Part shown: positions 8,574 through 19,106 of the stretch, one piece after another
Position numbering within the stretch: the stretch's first letter is position 1
How the letters are laid out: each line of letters opens with the position of its first letter
Source of the DNA: Carya illinoinensis
Taxonomy: Eukaryota; Streptophyta; Magnoliopsida; Fagales; Juglandaceae
Length of the DNA stretch: 64,000 nucleotides
Direction: 5' to 3'
NCBI RefSeq assembly: GCF_018687715.1
Contig: NC_056766.1
Location: 8,221,001 to 8,285,000, forward strand
Translations under genes and position numbers: made by a program
Notes under the pieces: generated by a model
Seen by the model: only the letters and a program-made list of their open reading frames with translations
Databases searched by the model: none
What the model was told of the DNA's origin: nothing

Positions 8574-11246
8574 TAGGCCTGTTCATCCGGCTTCTAATTC
8601 AGAAATTTAAATAGACCTAAATTAGAACTCAAATTTCAAATCCTGATCGAAACCCAGACCAGGTTAGCTAGGGTCAGAAACGGGCCGGAACCCGAATGAT
8701 TCCGGGTTCCAGATTGAACCCAGGTCTCTCTTTTTTTTAAATAAAAATAAAAAAACCCATATAAAAACCTAAATGTATCCAAAAATAAATTTTTTAACAA
8801 GGGCCGGAACTTGGGTCTGATTTTTTTATAAAAAAAATAAGAATAAATTTGATTGTGCACTTTAGAGGTTGAAAAATATCAACTCCTATATCAAAGTTCC
8901 ACTTAATTTGCCTAGCAATAAAAATGCATGTAAAACTAAAAAAAAAAATTCAATATTCATCTATGCAAGTATGCATGCATTACAATACAATCCACTACAT
9001 ATTATATTATTTGTTATTTATACATTACATTACGAAATACTAAATTACAATATATGAATTACAAAATCAGTTATAAATAAGCAACGGGAAGAACCAGGTA
9101 TAAATCTCCATTCGACCAACATTCAGACAGAATAAAACTTAGATCACATAGTTATTTTGCACTTCTGCACTTCTTCCACAATCGATACATATCATAGGAC
9201 TTCAAAAACGAATTCAGTATAGATTCAACCCAAAGCTCATTCATCTCTTGAAGCAGGATCCATCCCAGTTGAAGGGCTATCAGCAAAATACTCTTGATGC
9301 TTCACATTCACGCCATGCTGCTCATCAATAACCAATGAATCAGTTCTAACATTTATACTAATGACAAAATCAGTACACAGGCTAAATTAAAAGCAATGAG
9401 TTCTAGAACATTTAAATAAGAGACCAGACATCCAGACCAGTTCAAACATCAAAGCACCAAAAAGATGACTTGAACTGGCAATGAACATTCAATTAATTCT
9501 AAAATCACTCATACAAATGGATCCAAAGCTATTGAAGAATCCTATTCGGTGTCAGAAATGGAGAGAAAGTATCCTTATATTTTTGCATATGTGTATATGA
9601 CACACTGTGTATATCAATCACTAATCATGTAGAATGGGAAAAAGGAAAGAAAATGGCAAACTTACTCTTGAACAGAAAGAACAAACCCAACAGAATAAGA
9701 AACCTTGATCCCATTCAGTAATGGGATGAACTTGATGTAAGAAAAACCCTTCTCAAAACCACTAGAACAGAAATTTTTTATAAGAATTTCATTTTCAACA
9801 CAAAATAACATAACAAAGATGTAGTTATAAACATCAATACACAATTACTTACAGTCTGTCAACATGTTAATCTCCATATGGAAGAACTTGTTTTGCTAAA
9901 TAGCCTTCTTTCGAAACTGTAAGTTATTTGTGGCCTTAAACTGCAGTATATAGAGAAAGAACTCCTCACTGTGATCTACTGCTCCATATCATCAGTATTC
10001 TAGAATCAAAGAAAAAAAACTTGTAACTTCAGTATCACCTAAAATTAAAAAAGCACTTAGAATATTTTGAATCCAAATAATCAACATAATCATGTACTAA
10101 GAATACCTTTAGTCCAAATAACAACTCCATGTCCTCAATATCATTGGAATTGAAAACCAAAATCCCTATCTATAGCTCCACACAAATCTAGTTGGAAAAT
10201 CCAGGTATGGACTCAAATCAGCAGCATAAAGATAAAGAAAAAAATGAAAAAAAAAAAAACAAAGTTCTTGGACAAAAATCATTGAACCCTTGAATCTACA
10301 CATTGGTATCATAAACAAAATGTCTCACCAAAATCAGTAGGCAACACAGAACAAAACAGGCCCAAATAATAAAAAATTAAAAAAAAAAAACCAAGTAACA
10401 CAGAGAGCAGGTCTAGCAACCATTTCAAAGCATAAAAATATTAAACAGATAACACTTAAATATACAGTTAAGGGTTTCAACTGAAATCGATCATTTACGC
10501 AAAAAACAGAGGAGGATAGGATTTCAGAAAACAACCCAGACTGTTAGAAACCTCAATGGAGAGCACCCAAAGTTGTTAGATCTCCCGGATAGCCTCCAGA
10601 ATCCACTGGGTTGGGACCCTCTTACAAATCTGGCAATAGAAAAAAAAAATTCTTTAAAATAAAATAGAAGATCTAGCCAAACGGAGTGAAAAGTAGAAGA
10701 AGACGGCCACGAAGAACAGATCTTTGATCGGCAGACGAAGAGTGGCTATATGAAATGGAATCAAGTTCTTACACTTATAAAACTTGGTATTTGCCTGTGG
10801 GTAACCTTCCGTCGACCATTCTGGAGAAATAGGCCCACTGCTGCTCGAGCTGCCCAAGCCGTGTCATTGGCGATAGCAAGCAAGCCGGTCCCAATCACAA
10901 CTACTGCTAACAGAATGCTAGAAGATGGAGAGAGGGACGACATTTCAACTGGAGAAGGCCATGTTTACTCGACTGATGAGAGACAGAGAGAGAGAGTGAG
11001 GCAAAGATAAGGCAGCGGCGGCTAGGGTTTCAGAATATGAACGGGAGAAGGGGGGATATCAGTGGGGAAAAAGAAAATAAATAAATGAAACCGGGTACCG
11101 GGTTTGTAATCTGGTACCCAAAATTTTAAATCCATATCCGGACCGCATAGGTCCGGGTTTTGCCATCCGGATTTCGACCCGGTAAAACCGGATTTACCGG
11201 ATTCCGGACCGGGCCGGATAAAATCCGGCCGGCATGAACAGTACTA
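8574..11246. mobile_element. hAT-1: non-autonomous hAT carrying a gene copy
   Basis: The left end TAGGCCTGTTCATCCGGC and the right end (minus strand) TAGTACTGTTCATGCCGGC are inverted repeats. They are flanked by the identical 8-mer TAAAGGAG at 8566-8573 and 11247-11254, the duplication length typical of hAT. The ends are rich in CCGG and CCCGG words (8680-8720 and 11090-11235), likely subterminal binding sites. The 2673-bp interior has no transposase. It holds gene-like sequence read on the minus strand. Confidence 0.9.
9237..10943 (-). pseudogene. Captured multi-exon gene copy in hAT-1, unidentified
   Basis: Minus-strand pieces look like exons. A TC-rich leader lies at about 10960-11040 (CCCTAGCCGCCGC, CTCTCTCTCT). 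A possible start at 10943 gives MSSLSPSSSILLAVVVIG, a hydrophobic anchor. A middle segment, about 9664-9770, reads GFSYIKFIPLLNGIKVSY and ends at a GTAAGT donor. A last segment, about 9237-9344, follows a TTAG acceptor and reads LVIDEQHGVNVKHQEYF to a TGA at 9237. The last two join in phase (GA + A). I do not recognise the family and could not build one full-length frame, so it may be a partial or decayed copy. Introns are retained, which implies DNA-level capture and not retrotransposition. Confidence 0.45.
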
Positions 11247-11263
11247 TAAAGGAGTACTAGAGT

Positions 11264-11413
11264 TGGCCACTTTGAGTCTTGTTACAGATCACAAGGAAGT
11301 TGCCATGATCTCATTCAAATCTGGAATAAGCTAAGAGCCTTCAAACTCTCTTATCTTCTTGGGACAAAGACAGATCATCCCCATGCAATTGGACTGGATC
11401 AGTTGTCTGCGAC
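11264..11413 (+). pseudogene. LRR receptor kinase fragment (N-terminal LRR cap)
   Basis: This segment parallels 20555-20690 of the intact receptor kinase: CCACTTTGAGTCTTGTTACAG, TCTCATTCAA, TCTTGGGACAAAGACA and CCATGCAATTGGACTGGA appear in the same order. Small indels and an in-frame stop destroy the frame. It begins ten bases after the hAT-1 target duplication. It corresponds to the part just downstream of the signal peptide in the intact gene. Confidence 0.85.
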
Positions 11414-11699
11414 AATTCTGGAGGTATTAATTTTTAAAAAGATGGATAAAAATGCTAGATAGGAAATGTATCATCGAGACAGAGCTGACTATTGAGGGAG
11501 TGTATGAAAGTGTTAGTGTTTTATAATGGATTGTGAAACTATGCCCTATGCATCATGCCATTTAACAGTACCATTACCTTGTTGTCCACATTGAGACGAA
11601 TGGGGTTCCATCGTGAAGTTGAAAGGTCTTAATTAAGAAGGATGCTGCTGATAATCTTTCATTTAACAAGTCAATGAACAAAAGAGATCAACTTGATCT

Positions 11700-12076
11700 T
11701 AGACATGAAGAAAAGTCTTAAAGAGAGTGCCACAACTAGTGGATTGTAATAAATACACATCTTTTGTGTTCCATAATAGCATCGATACTCCGATCTCTTT
11801 CAACCAAATCATAAATAGAAACCAAGAGACATGAAGAACAGAAGAGAACTCTACGTTAGAAATGAAGAAAAGTCTTAAAAAGCGTACCACAACTACTGGA
11901 TTGTTATAAATACACATCTTTATTGTTCCATATATAATAGCATCGATACTCCTCACTTTCATACAACTCAAAAATAGAAACCAAGAGACATGAGTTTTCA
12001 TCCCCTTCTAATGCTTCAGGCCATCTTATTACTTGTCCCGATGTTTTTCAGATGCATGTTTCTTGGAGTAGAGTAG
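11700..12076 (+). pseudogene. Duplicated LRR kinase promoter and signal peptide, truncated
   Basis: The 5' region of the intact receptor kinase gene (about 20330-20560) occurs here twice in tandem, about 158 bp apart: GACATGAAGAAAAGTCTTAA at about 11704, and the matching segment near 11862. Each is followed by a TAAATACACATCTT-type TATA region and ACCAAGAGACATGA. The second copy keeps an ATG at 11990 and a hydrophobic signal-peptide-like stretch (AILLLVPMFF). It stops at TAG 12074-12076 after 28 codons, where the real gene continues. The piece that should follow lies upstream at 11264, so the locus is rearranged. Confidence 0.85.
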
Positions 12077-12154
12077 AAAGAGAGGTGGCAAACAGTACTA
12101 CTGACTGCACCGAAATATTTGCAAATGGTAAGTAACATTAGCTAGGATTCAACA

Positions 12155-12602
12155 TGTAACACCCTAATGGAAGGCCCAGTCCACATGGTTTATACTTCAA
12201 AAGAACTAGTCAATTATATTATTGGAGCCATATTGAAACCTTATAAAGATTAAGAACTTTTCGTTCTCAAGCAATGTAAGATACCATTCATCACCTATTC
12301 TTATGATCTTTATCATTTGAGGTATCACAATCTTCTCTCCTTAAATTCCAAATGTCTTCATTGGGCCTATTTGTTGTTGGTAGCATGGCTCAAATCCCAT
12401 ATTTCTGGTTGGAATAGGCTCTAATACCATTTGTAACACTTCAATAGATGGCCTAAACTATATGTCCTAACTTCAAAAGGACTAGTTAATGATACAATTG
12501 AAGTCCTATTGGAACATCATAAAGAGTAAAAGTTTTTCCTTCCCAAACAATATGGGATTTTATTAACTACCTACCCTTATTCTTATCATATGAGGTATCA
12601 CA
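12155..12602 (-). mobile_element. TRIM: miniature LTR retrotransposon, complete
   Basis: Two direct repeats, 12155-12329 and 12432-12602, each read on the minus strand TGTGATACCTCA...GTGTTACA. They are LTRs of about 175 and 171 bp. On the minus strand the upstream LTR is followed after two bases by TGGTATTAGAGCC (plus 12417-12429), a primer binding site matching the initiator-Met tRNA type. A purine-rich tract (AAGGAGAGAAGAT) precedes the second LTR. The 102-bp interior codes for nothing. The 5-mer CAACA flanks both sides (12150-12154 and 12603-12607). The two LTRs differ clearly, so the insertion is not recent. Confidence 0.93.
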
Positions 12603-12607
12603 CAACA

Positions 12608-13196
12608 ACTAATTCTAGAAGGTGATACTATAAACATTAGTAAAGGCTATTAATTTTGAGTGACATTGTGATAATATATTCTAATAAATGAAATAGTAGG
12701 TGGTGTAGGGATCTTACATTATTTTATTAGAAAAAATTCTTGTTTTTTTATAATATTTTAATGAGATTCTAATTAGATAATGTGACTTGGGCCTGATTCC
12801 TTAGGACATTACAAATTTTGTCCAGAAGCCATTGATAGAGGAGGTCATGTCTTTATAAATTAGTCACTTTGCGGCTTTTTAATTTTTTTCATGTGGGAAG
12901 GCAAGCAAGACAAAGCTACATCATGCTCACCCAAGGGCTGGCTAGACATGTTAATTTGCTAAATAGTTTATAATTATTAAAAAAATAAAAAAATAAAAGA
13001 AAAGAACTACCTTGTGATGATCATGGTATTAGAGCAAAAGGTAAATGCAAAATTTGGCTAAAATCACATGTTTTACTTTTTGCCTGTTCTGTTCAAAATT
13101 GTTTTCCAATTATTCGTTTATTTAGTCAAAATAATAATAAAATATTATTAATTTAATAATAATTAATTTTTATACTAATTAATTTTTTCATATTTT
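12608..13196. other. Intergenic stretch after the TRIM
   Basis: No gene seen. A motif at about 13030-13070 (AAATGCAAAATTTGGCTAAAAT) resembles, inverted, sequence at about 15400-15500. The two may be the ends of one larger, old element that contains hAT-2, but no target duplication was found. Confidence 0.4.
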
Positions 13197-13490
13197 ACAA
13201 TACATGGCACAAAACTATCAAACCATAATCTACAAAATTTCCTATACAATAATACATGCTACAAAAATGTCAAAACATAATTACAACATAATCCACAAAA
13301 CTGTCAAAACAATACATGCCACAAAACTGTCAAAACATAATCCACAAAAATGTCAAAAACATAAATACAACATAATCTGCCAAACTGTCCAAACAATACA
13401 TGCCACAATAATATCAAAATATAATCTACAAAAATCTCAAAACATAATTACAACATAATACCAAAAACTGTCAATATAATACATGTCATT
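13197..13490. repeat. Degenerate minisatellite (ACATGCCACAAAACTGTC type)
   Basis: The words ACATGCCACA, CTGTCAAAACATAAT and CTACAAAA alternate. ACATG starts recur near 13202, 13254, 13314, 13398 and 13481. The 84-codon frame at 13204 is only a reading of this Asn/Thr/Lys-rich repeat and is not called a gene. Confidence 0.75.
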
Positions 13491-13799
13491 CCACAAAATA
13501 TAACCATGCTACCCACATGTATTTTTAGTCACAAAACTAGCTAAAAAACATAACTAAAACACTGCCTAAGTATTTCCAATCACCAAATATGGTTAACACA
13601 GATAGGCCTGGGCTCCGACTCCGACGGAGTCGGAATTGCCATTTCCGACCTCCGACTCCGACTGGAGTCGGAACCGGAAGTTCACTCCGACTCCGACTCC
13701 GACGAGGAGTCGGAGTTCGACTCCGATCGGAGTTCGGAGTTAGGAACTCCAATCGGAATTCCGATGGCTTCCGATCGGAAATGGGACATCCGTGGAAGA

Positions 13800-14165
13800 A
13801 GTACCGGTCGTATCCTTCGATTCCATCGACCTCTCCTTCTTGAATCTTGACGACTGCTACCTTCACTTCCTCCTCCTCACGACGTCGTTTTCTCTCGCCA
13901 GACTCTGGGGTTGTATCCGAGTTCCCGACCTCGAGTAGGAAGTTGAGGATCGCTTCTATAGCTGTGTCGAAGGTCCCGAGCCATACACGAGAGCCACGCC
14001 GGTTAGGGTCTCGGATCTCCGCTGCGTACTTTCCCCAAGGCCTTCGACGGACCCCTCTGTAGTGCTTTTTGGCTTCGAGACTCGCATTTTGCTCTACGGA
14101 GGAGAGCGATGATGCATCCGGCTGCCGGCTGGTGTTTGGGATTGCCGATTTGGATCCAAAAATGG
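13800..14165 (-). pseudogene. Captured ERF (AP2 domain) fragment with internal deletion
   Basis: On the minus strand the frame reads [19 protein letters not shown] and [14 protein letters not shown], the first half (YRG element) of an AP2/ERF DNA-binding domain. It then jumps straight to ILNFLLEVG. The second half of the domain, including the RAYD-type helix, is missing without loss of frame. A basic/acidic tail ([14 protein letters not shown]) follows. The style fits group IX ERFs (ERF5/ERF105 type). The open frame is longer (13537-14268) only because it runs into element and SINE sequence. It lies wholly inside hAT-2, so it is a captured fragment and unlikely to be a working transcription factor. 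Confidence 0.88.
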
Positions 14166-14199
14166 CGTCGTTTAAGGTTTTCCTAAAAAAAATAATTGC

Positions 14200-14290
14200 A
14201 AAATGTGTAATGGTGCATGAGGGGATTCGAACACAGGATCCGGAGAAACAAAACCGAGCCTCAACCATTGAGCTACCTGACTACGTAATA
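14200..14290 (-). repeat. tRNA-like SINE head inside hAT-2
   Basis: On the minus strand GTAGCTCAATGGTTGAGG resembles a pol III A box. TGTTCGAATCC, about 40 bases on, resembles a B box. The T-arm and acceptor stems do not pair as in a working tRNA. The segment runs into a T-rich tail near 14185-14195. A tRNA-derived SINE fits better than a tRNA gene. Confidence 0.5.
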
Positions 14291-14517
14291 TTCATAATAC
14301 AATATATAATATATAAGGTATAAATAGTCGGAGTCGGAGTCGGAGTCCGGAGTCAACAAGGCCTCCGGACTCCGACTCTGACTCCGACTATGAGAGTCGG
14401 AGTAACTCCGACTCCGACTCCGAATTCCGAGAACTCCGACTCTGTCGGAGTCGAATTCGGAGCGGAATTCGGAACGGAGTCAGAAATCTCGAAAATTTGC
14501 ACAGCCCTAAACACAGA

Positions 14518-15980
14518 TCACTAAAGACAATATATATGTATTTCTTTCTTTCTAAGTCATTAAGATACCACATGATTGTGCTGGCTCTCAAGTGTAGTGT
14601 ACGTATTCATGTGCCATTTTGTATATTCAAGTAAATCACTAATAACATGATTATCTTAAGATACCATATGATTATATTCAGTTTCTCATCACCAAAAATA
14701 ATTCTCGTAGCAGCATACATCACATATTTAAAACAACAAATCACTAAACTTATCTCAACACAAAAGTACAAACACTAAACCCAACTATCAAATCACTTGA
14801 AAAAACCCTAAATTAATCTAAAATTCATACAAAATCACTACCAACAAGGATTAAAAACAGCACACAATGAAGTAAAAACGAACTCCAATCATAACAATAA
14901 GCAAGAATTCTTACCTAGCCACCACACAAGATCAATTGTTCAGAGATTGTCTTAGCTGCCTCAGGAAGATTCAATCGTTGGAGGGAAGCCTTCTTAATTG
15001 ATGAAGGAAACAGACCAAAAAGTTTTGCACCAAAGGAAACAAAGAGACAACACTCTAGGGTTTCAATCCAAAAATGGAGAGAGAGGGAGAGAAAGTGGGT
15101 TCAGAAAGTGAGAGAAAGGGAGATAAATTGAGAGAATCACTCCACAAAATGAAAGAATTTTTTTTTTCGAGACGTAGTAGATTCTCAATAACGATTTGGG
15201 AAGAGAGAAATTGGAGAGAAAGATAGGGAAATTGAGAGAGAATGGCAGATTCTCGCACCAAAAAATGAAACAAAAGTTTTTTCTTCTCCTCAACAAACTG
15301 TTCTTTTCATTTTAATAGAATAAAATAAAGATTTGGTATACAAACAATATCCAACCAAATATGATCGGATCATTTTATTTACTATAGCTCAAAGGCTCAC
15401 TTTTCACGTTTCGGCTAATCCAATGCACGACTTTTGTAGTGAAATGAGCCATATTTTGTGTTTCATTAGCATTTGACTAAACCAATTCCAATACTCTTAG
15501 AGTAGTACTACATTCATTTCTTCTAGAGTTTTGATAAATGCAAATCTGTAATATGATCTTTCGTTATTGTAATTAAAGTAGTTTATTAATAATAAAGTAG
15601 TGTTATATGTACGTACGTACTTACAATTTTACTTATAATTTTACATATAAAACTCATTTTGTCAATTTTCTTTATAGCATATCAATATAATAGTGACAAG
15701 CTAACATTACGTAGAGAAATAAGTATTTTATAAGTTTTTCTTAAATACAATTAATATTTTCCTTCATAATAATAATAAAAAAAACTCAGTTTTTCCACCA
15801 TGTTGGAAATACAATAGAGCACAAGTTCGGACATGAAATTTAGTACTATGAATTTTTTTGTTTTTTGAACAATCAAGGTCACATGTCCAATGGTGACTCA
15901 TTCTCACTTTTATTAAAAAAAAATCACTTATGATGGAGGAATACCAAGAAACAAAGTCCCTGAGATCATAAACCCTCAAG
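14518..15980. other. Intergenic or old-element sequence
   Basis: No gene could be supported. On the minus strand 15060 to 14920 looks like a gene's 5' end: AACCCTAGAGTGTTG leader-like sequence, then a GTAAGAATT donor at about 14920. This could be another captured exon. The purine-rich frames at 15055-15296 are low complexity. Confidence 0.4.
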
Positions 15981-15989
15981 TCTCAAAAA

Positions 15990-17950
15990 ATCCCTAACAA
16001 ACAATCCCCCAAAACCAAAAAACCAATCAACATCTAAGAAAATGAATGCCAAGTTTATCCATACGAATAATACTCAATGAAAGTATCATCACCAAAATCT
16101 GAATCGACCCCTTGTGTCCCCTACTTAGCTAGAAAGTCTGTTACTATGTTTGCTTTTCTACAAATGTGGTGAAAATGAACATTGAGCTCCCCAACAATAA
16201 CTGAAATTTCCTCCTAAAAATCTCGAAGAAACCAATATTTACACACTCTCAAAGCCAACCACCCAACTATGACCATTGAATCTGACTCAACCAAAATATC
16301 TCTCAACCCCAAGTGCCTGCACAACCAAAACTTATCAAGGAGAGCTCTACACTTAGCGATGGAATTAGTAGCATGACCATAAGAATGGGCAAAACCCACC
16401 ACTACTCCACCTTGAGAATTCCGAATAATACCACCCCCACCTGAATTTCTAGGATTACCGCAAGAGCCTCCATCGACATTCAACTTTACCCATCCTCTCT
16501 CTTGTGGTCCCCATGCAATTAATTTAATTTTCCTTGTAACAATAGGAATAATTGGACTGCCTCGCTCCTCCAGAATCACCCTCTCAAGGGAGCCTTGCCA
16601 CCGAAATGATTTTATCTTGCTCAACATTTCTCTAATTAAAATTTTAATAGATCGAATAATAGCATTCAGCTTAAAGTTCATACCTTTCATTCTAACAACA
16701 CATGTAGCTCTCCATAATGCCCAAGAGATTATAATAAGAATAACCCCCTGAAGCCAGCCAACTTGCATGGACATGGAAGCTCGCTGCCACTAGAAATTCA
16801 TCATCCCCTCCCAGTTTCGAATCTGTGGTGCTCTCATTCGACATGTATTTGCAAAAAATTGCCATACTTTTTTAGCTCCTCCTCCTCCACATAAAATATG
16901 ATTCAGAGTCTCCATTTGTGACTGTTCACAATACTCGCACTTAGATACAATCAGAATGCCTAATTGTTGAATAATGTCATCCACCGGTATTGCATTCCTC
17001 TTAACTCGCCAAACAAAGAAAGACATCTTCTTTGGAAGCCAATTCTTCCACAACCATTTTTTCCAGGGGCATGTTTCACCATGTTGTCGAACCAGATGCC
17101 AAGTGGACTTGGTGCTAAACTCACCACTAACTGTTGGCTGCCAGACACATTTGTCCACTCTCGATCGTAGCTTGATATCTGCATCACAAATTTTCTCAAA
17201 AATTTCTTCCAGAACGAGCTACCATAACGCATGAGCATTCGGCCCTGTTTAAGTGAATACGTCCACCTGCAAGTCCACACTTCCAATAACAGGTATATTA
17301 GCAATTAAAGGTCCCTCTCCTAACCAGCTGTCCTGCCAAAAATTTAGTTGGCCTGCCCGAATAATCCATCATGAGTTCTGTAAAACCTGAGGCATGAGAT
17401 CCAAGATCCCTTTCCAAAAACGAGACCCTATTCTACATTGTCTCACAGAAAAAATATATTTGGAAGTAAAAAAATTCTACTGCATCGACTTATCATTAAT
17501 AATCTTCCATGCAAATTTCATAAGTAAATATGCTTGTACCTCATGCAAAACCCGAATACCCAGCCCACCCTCTTCCACCGGCATACAAATTTTGCTCCAA
17601 AATATCCACTTTCTTTTTCTTTTTTTTTTCCCCAACGACAAACACCATAAAAAAGTCGGAAAAATTCTCTTTATCTCCGATATCAATCCTTTAAGTGAAT
17701 TCAAGACAAAGAGCATATGTATAGGCATGCTATTCAATATATATATTTGATTAGAACAATTTTACCTCCAAAGAGAACCTTGCTCTTCCACCCAACCAAC
17801 TTTTTTTGTATTTTTATCAAGAGCGAATCAATCACTCGGATAGTCATGCGGCCCATGATCAAAAGTATGCTCAAATACATGCAAGGCCAACTACCTTCCG
17901 CAAAACCCAAAATCAACTTCAAATCATTTGGTGGTCGACAATTAGTGGGA
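15990..17950 (-). mobile_element. Degenerate L1-type LINE, 5'-truncated
   Basis: Minus-strand pieces in order: the end of a reverse transcriptase region (17922-17734, IQKKLVGWKSKVL; 17737-17477, EEGGLGIRVLHEVQAYLL), then a zinc-binding region (17158-16790, FSTKSTWHLV, CEYCEQSQMETLNHILC). Last comes an RNase H domain (16774-16214, WVKLNVDGGSCGNPRNSGGG, ILVESDSMVIV). Stops and frameshifts separate the pieces. In the RNase H the usual catalytic glutamate after the second strand reads AKCRALLD, with Lys in place of Glu. No target duplication was found. The copy is not mobile. Confidence 0.88.
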
Positions 17951-17954
17951 AAAA

Positions 17955-18355
17955 GAGATTAAAAAGAGATCAGTGGGTTGTGAATGCTCTTAAGAATATG
18001 TTTGAGTTGTGATTTTAAAAATTACTATTTTATTAGCTAGTTGTGTAATAATTATTTAATGGTAGTAATTATATATATATATATATGAAAAATGAAAATT
18101 ACAGATGTGAATGTGTAAGTAATATATAATTATTTTGAAAAAAAGTAAATAAATATAGACCTATATAAAATTAATTAATTTTTTAATAATAAATACCATT
18201 TTTTTTTAAATTCTGTATGATACTTATACACTCTTATATTATACGTAACATTATTATATATAAATATATATATATTTAAATATTTGCTTGAAAATATCTT
18301 AGTTTAATCATATTATATTGCTGTAATTTTATTCCGCTTAATTTCCGATGAGTCG
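17955..18355. other. AT-rich spacer
   Basis: TA-rich sequence between the LINE and hAT-3. I see no gene or element in it. Confidence 0.7.
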
Positions 18356-18363
18356 GTGGTCAA

Positions 18364-19098
18364 TAGGGGTGGGCAGCGGGTGCCCGCCACCCGCTGCACC
18401 GCACCGTTCGCCCCGCCCCCGCCATCCCCCGCCCCGCACAGGCCGGGGGCGGGGCACCCCGCCCCGTAAGAAAGGGAACTGCGGAGGCGGGGGACGGAGG
18501 GGGCTCAACCCCGCCCTGTAAATCCCCCGCCCCGCCCCTGCATATATAAGGACCCAATTCTCTCGACCACCCTGCGTCCGAGTACGCGTCGAAATTATCC
18601 CCTTTCATCTTTCGCTTGCTTAGCCTTCAACCTCTTGATCAGAATCTCCAAATCGTCGACGATTTTGGGACTCGATTGCGCCCACGCCGAGGTCCTCTGC
18701 TTCTTTTGGGACTCGATTGCGCGCTCATCCACTATGGAAGACGAGGACGCTCCAGACGAGGACTCCAGAAGGTCAAGCCCTTCTCGCCGTCGATGAACTC
18801 GCCGTATGTCCTAAAAACCTCTTCGAGAATGGCGTTGATTTGCTCTTCGCTGAACTTAACCCTAGGGTTCACCGCCACGACGAGAGCCTCCATTTCGTCC
18901 CTGTTGAGACCTCCGTCTCGATTCGCGGAGGGCGGACGGCTAGAGGTCCACCCCCGCACCCCCGTCAGCGGACGGGGTACCCCGCCCCCGCATGGACGGG
19001 AGCGGAGTCCGGAGAGAAAATCTCATCCCCCGTTCATGCAGGGGCAGGGGGCGGAGAAGGGGTGGCCCCGCCCCGTAGGGGGCGGGTACCGCCCCGTA
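18364..19098. mobile_element. hAT-3: GC-rich non-autonomous hAT with captured exon
   Basis: The element begins TAGGGGTGGGCAGCGGG and ends (minus strand) TACGGGGCGGTACCCGCC. It is flanked by the identical 8-mer GTGGTCAA at 18356-18363 and 19099-19106. Both ends are strongly GC-rich with repeated CCCCGCCCC words, in sharp contrast to the AT-rich surroundings. The 735-bp interior holds gene-derived sequence and no transposase. Confidence 0.92.
18745..18930 (-). pseudogene. Captured exon of an EF-hand/TPR calcium-binding protein
   Basis: On the minus strand the frame reads NRDGGLNRDEMEALVVAV, NPRVKFSEEQINAILEEVF and RTYGEFIDGEKGLTF. This is the N-terminal EF-hand region of the plant calcium-binding tetratricopeptide proteins (Arabidopsis At1g05150/At2g32450 type, from memory). 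The Ca-binding loop lacks its start, and the frame runs into unrelated element sequence at both ends. A second gene-like stretch lies downstream on the same strand (about 18720-18610, VDDLEILIKRLKAKQAK). It may come from another gene. Confidence 0.8.
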
Positions 19099-19106
19099 GT
19101 GGTCAA

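Larger units (their letters stand above)
13603..14509. mobile_element. hAT-2: non-autonomous hAT carrying an ERF fragment
   Basis: The ends are TAGGCCTGGGCTCCGACT on the left and TAGGGCTGTGCAAATTT on the right (minus strand). They are flanked by a perfect 8-bp duplication, AACACAGA, at 13595-13602 and 14510-14517. Both ends are packed with the hexamer TCCGAC or GTCGGA (13612-13730 and 14328-14460). The interior carries an AP2/ERF gene fragment and a tRNA-like SINE head. No transposase is present in the 907 bp. Confidence 0.95.

Noticed and set aside
14200..14290. Possible tRNA gene on the minus strand
   Set aside because: A- and B-box words are present, but the T arm and acceptor stem do not pair. 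A SINE head inside a hAT is more likely.
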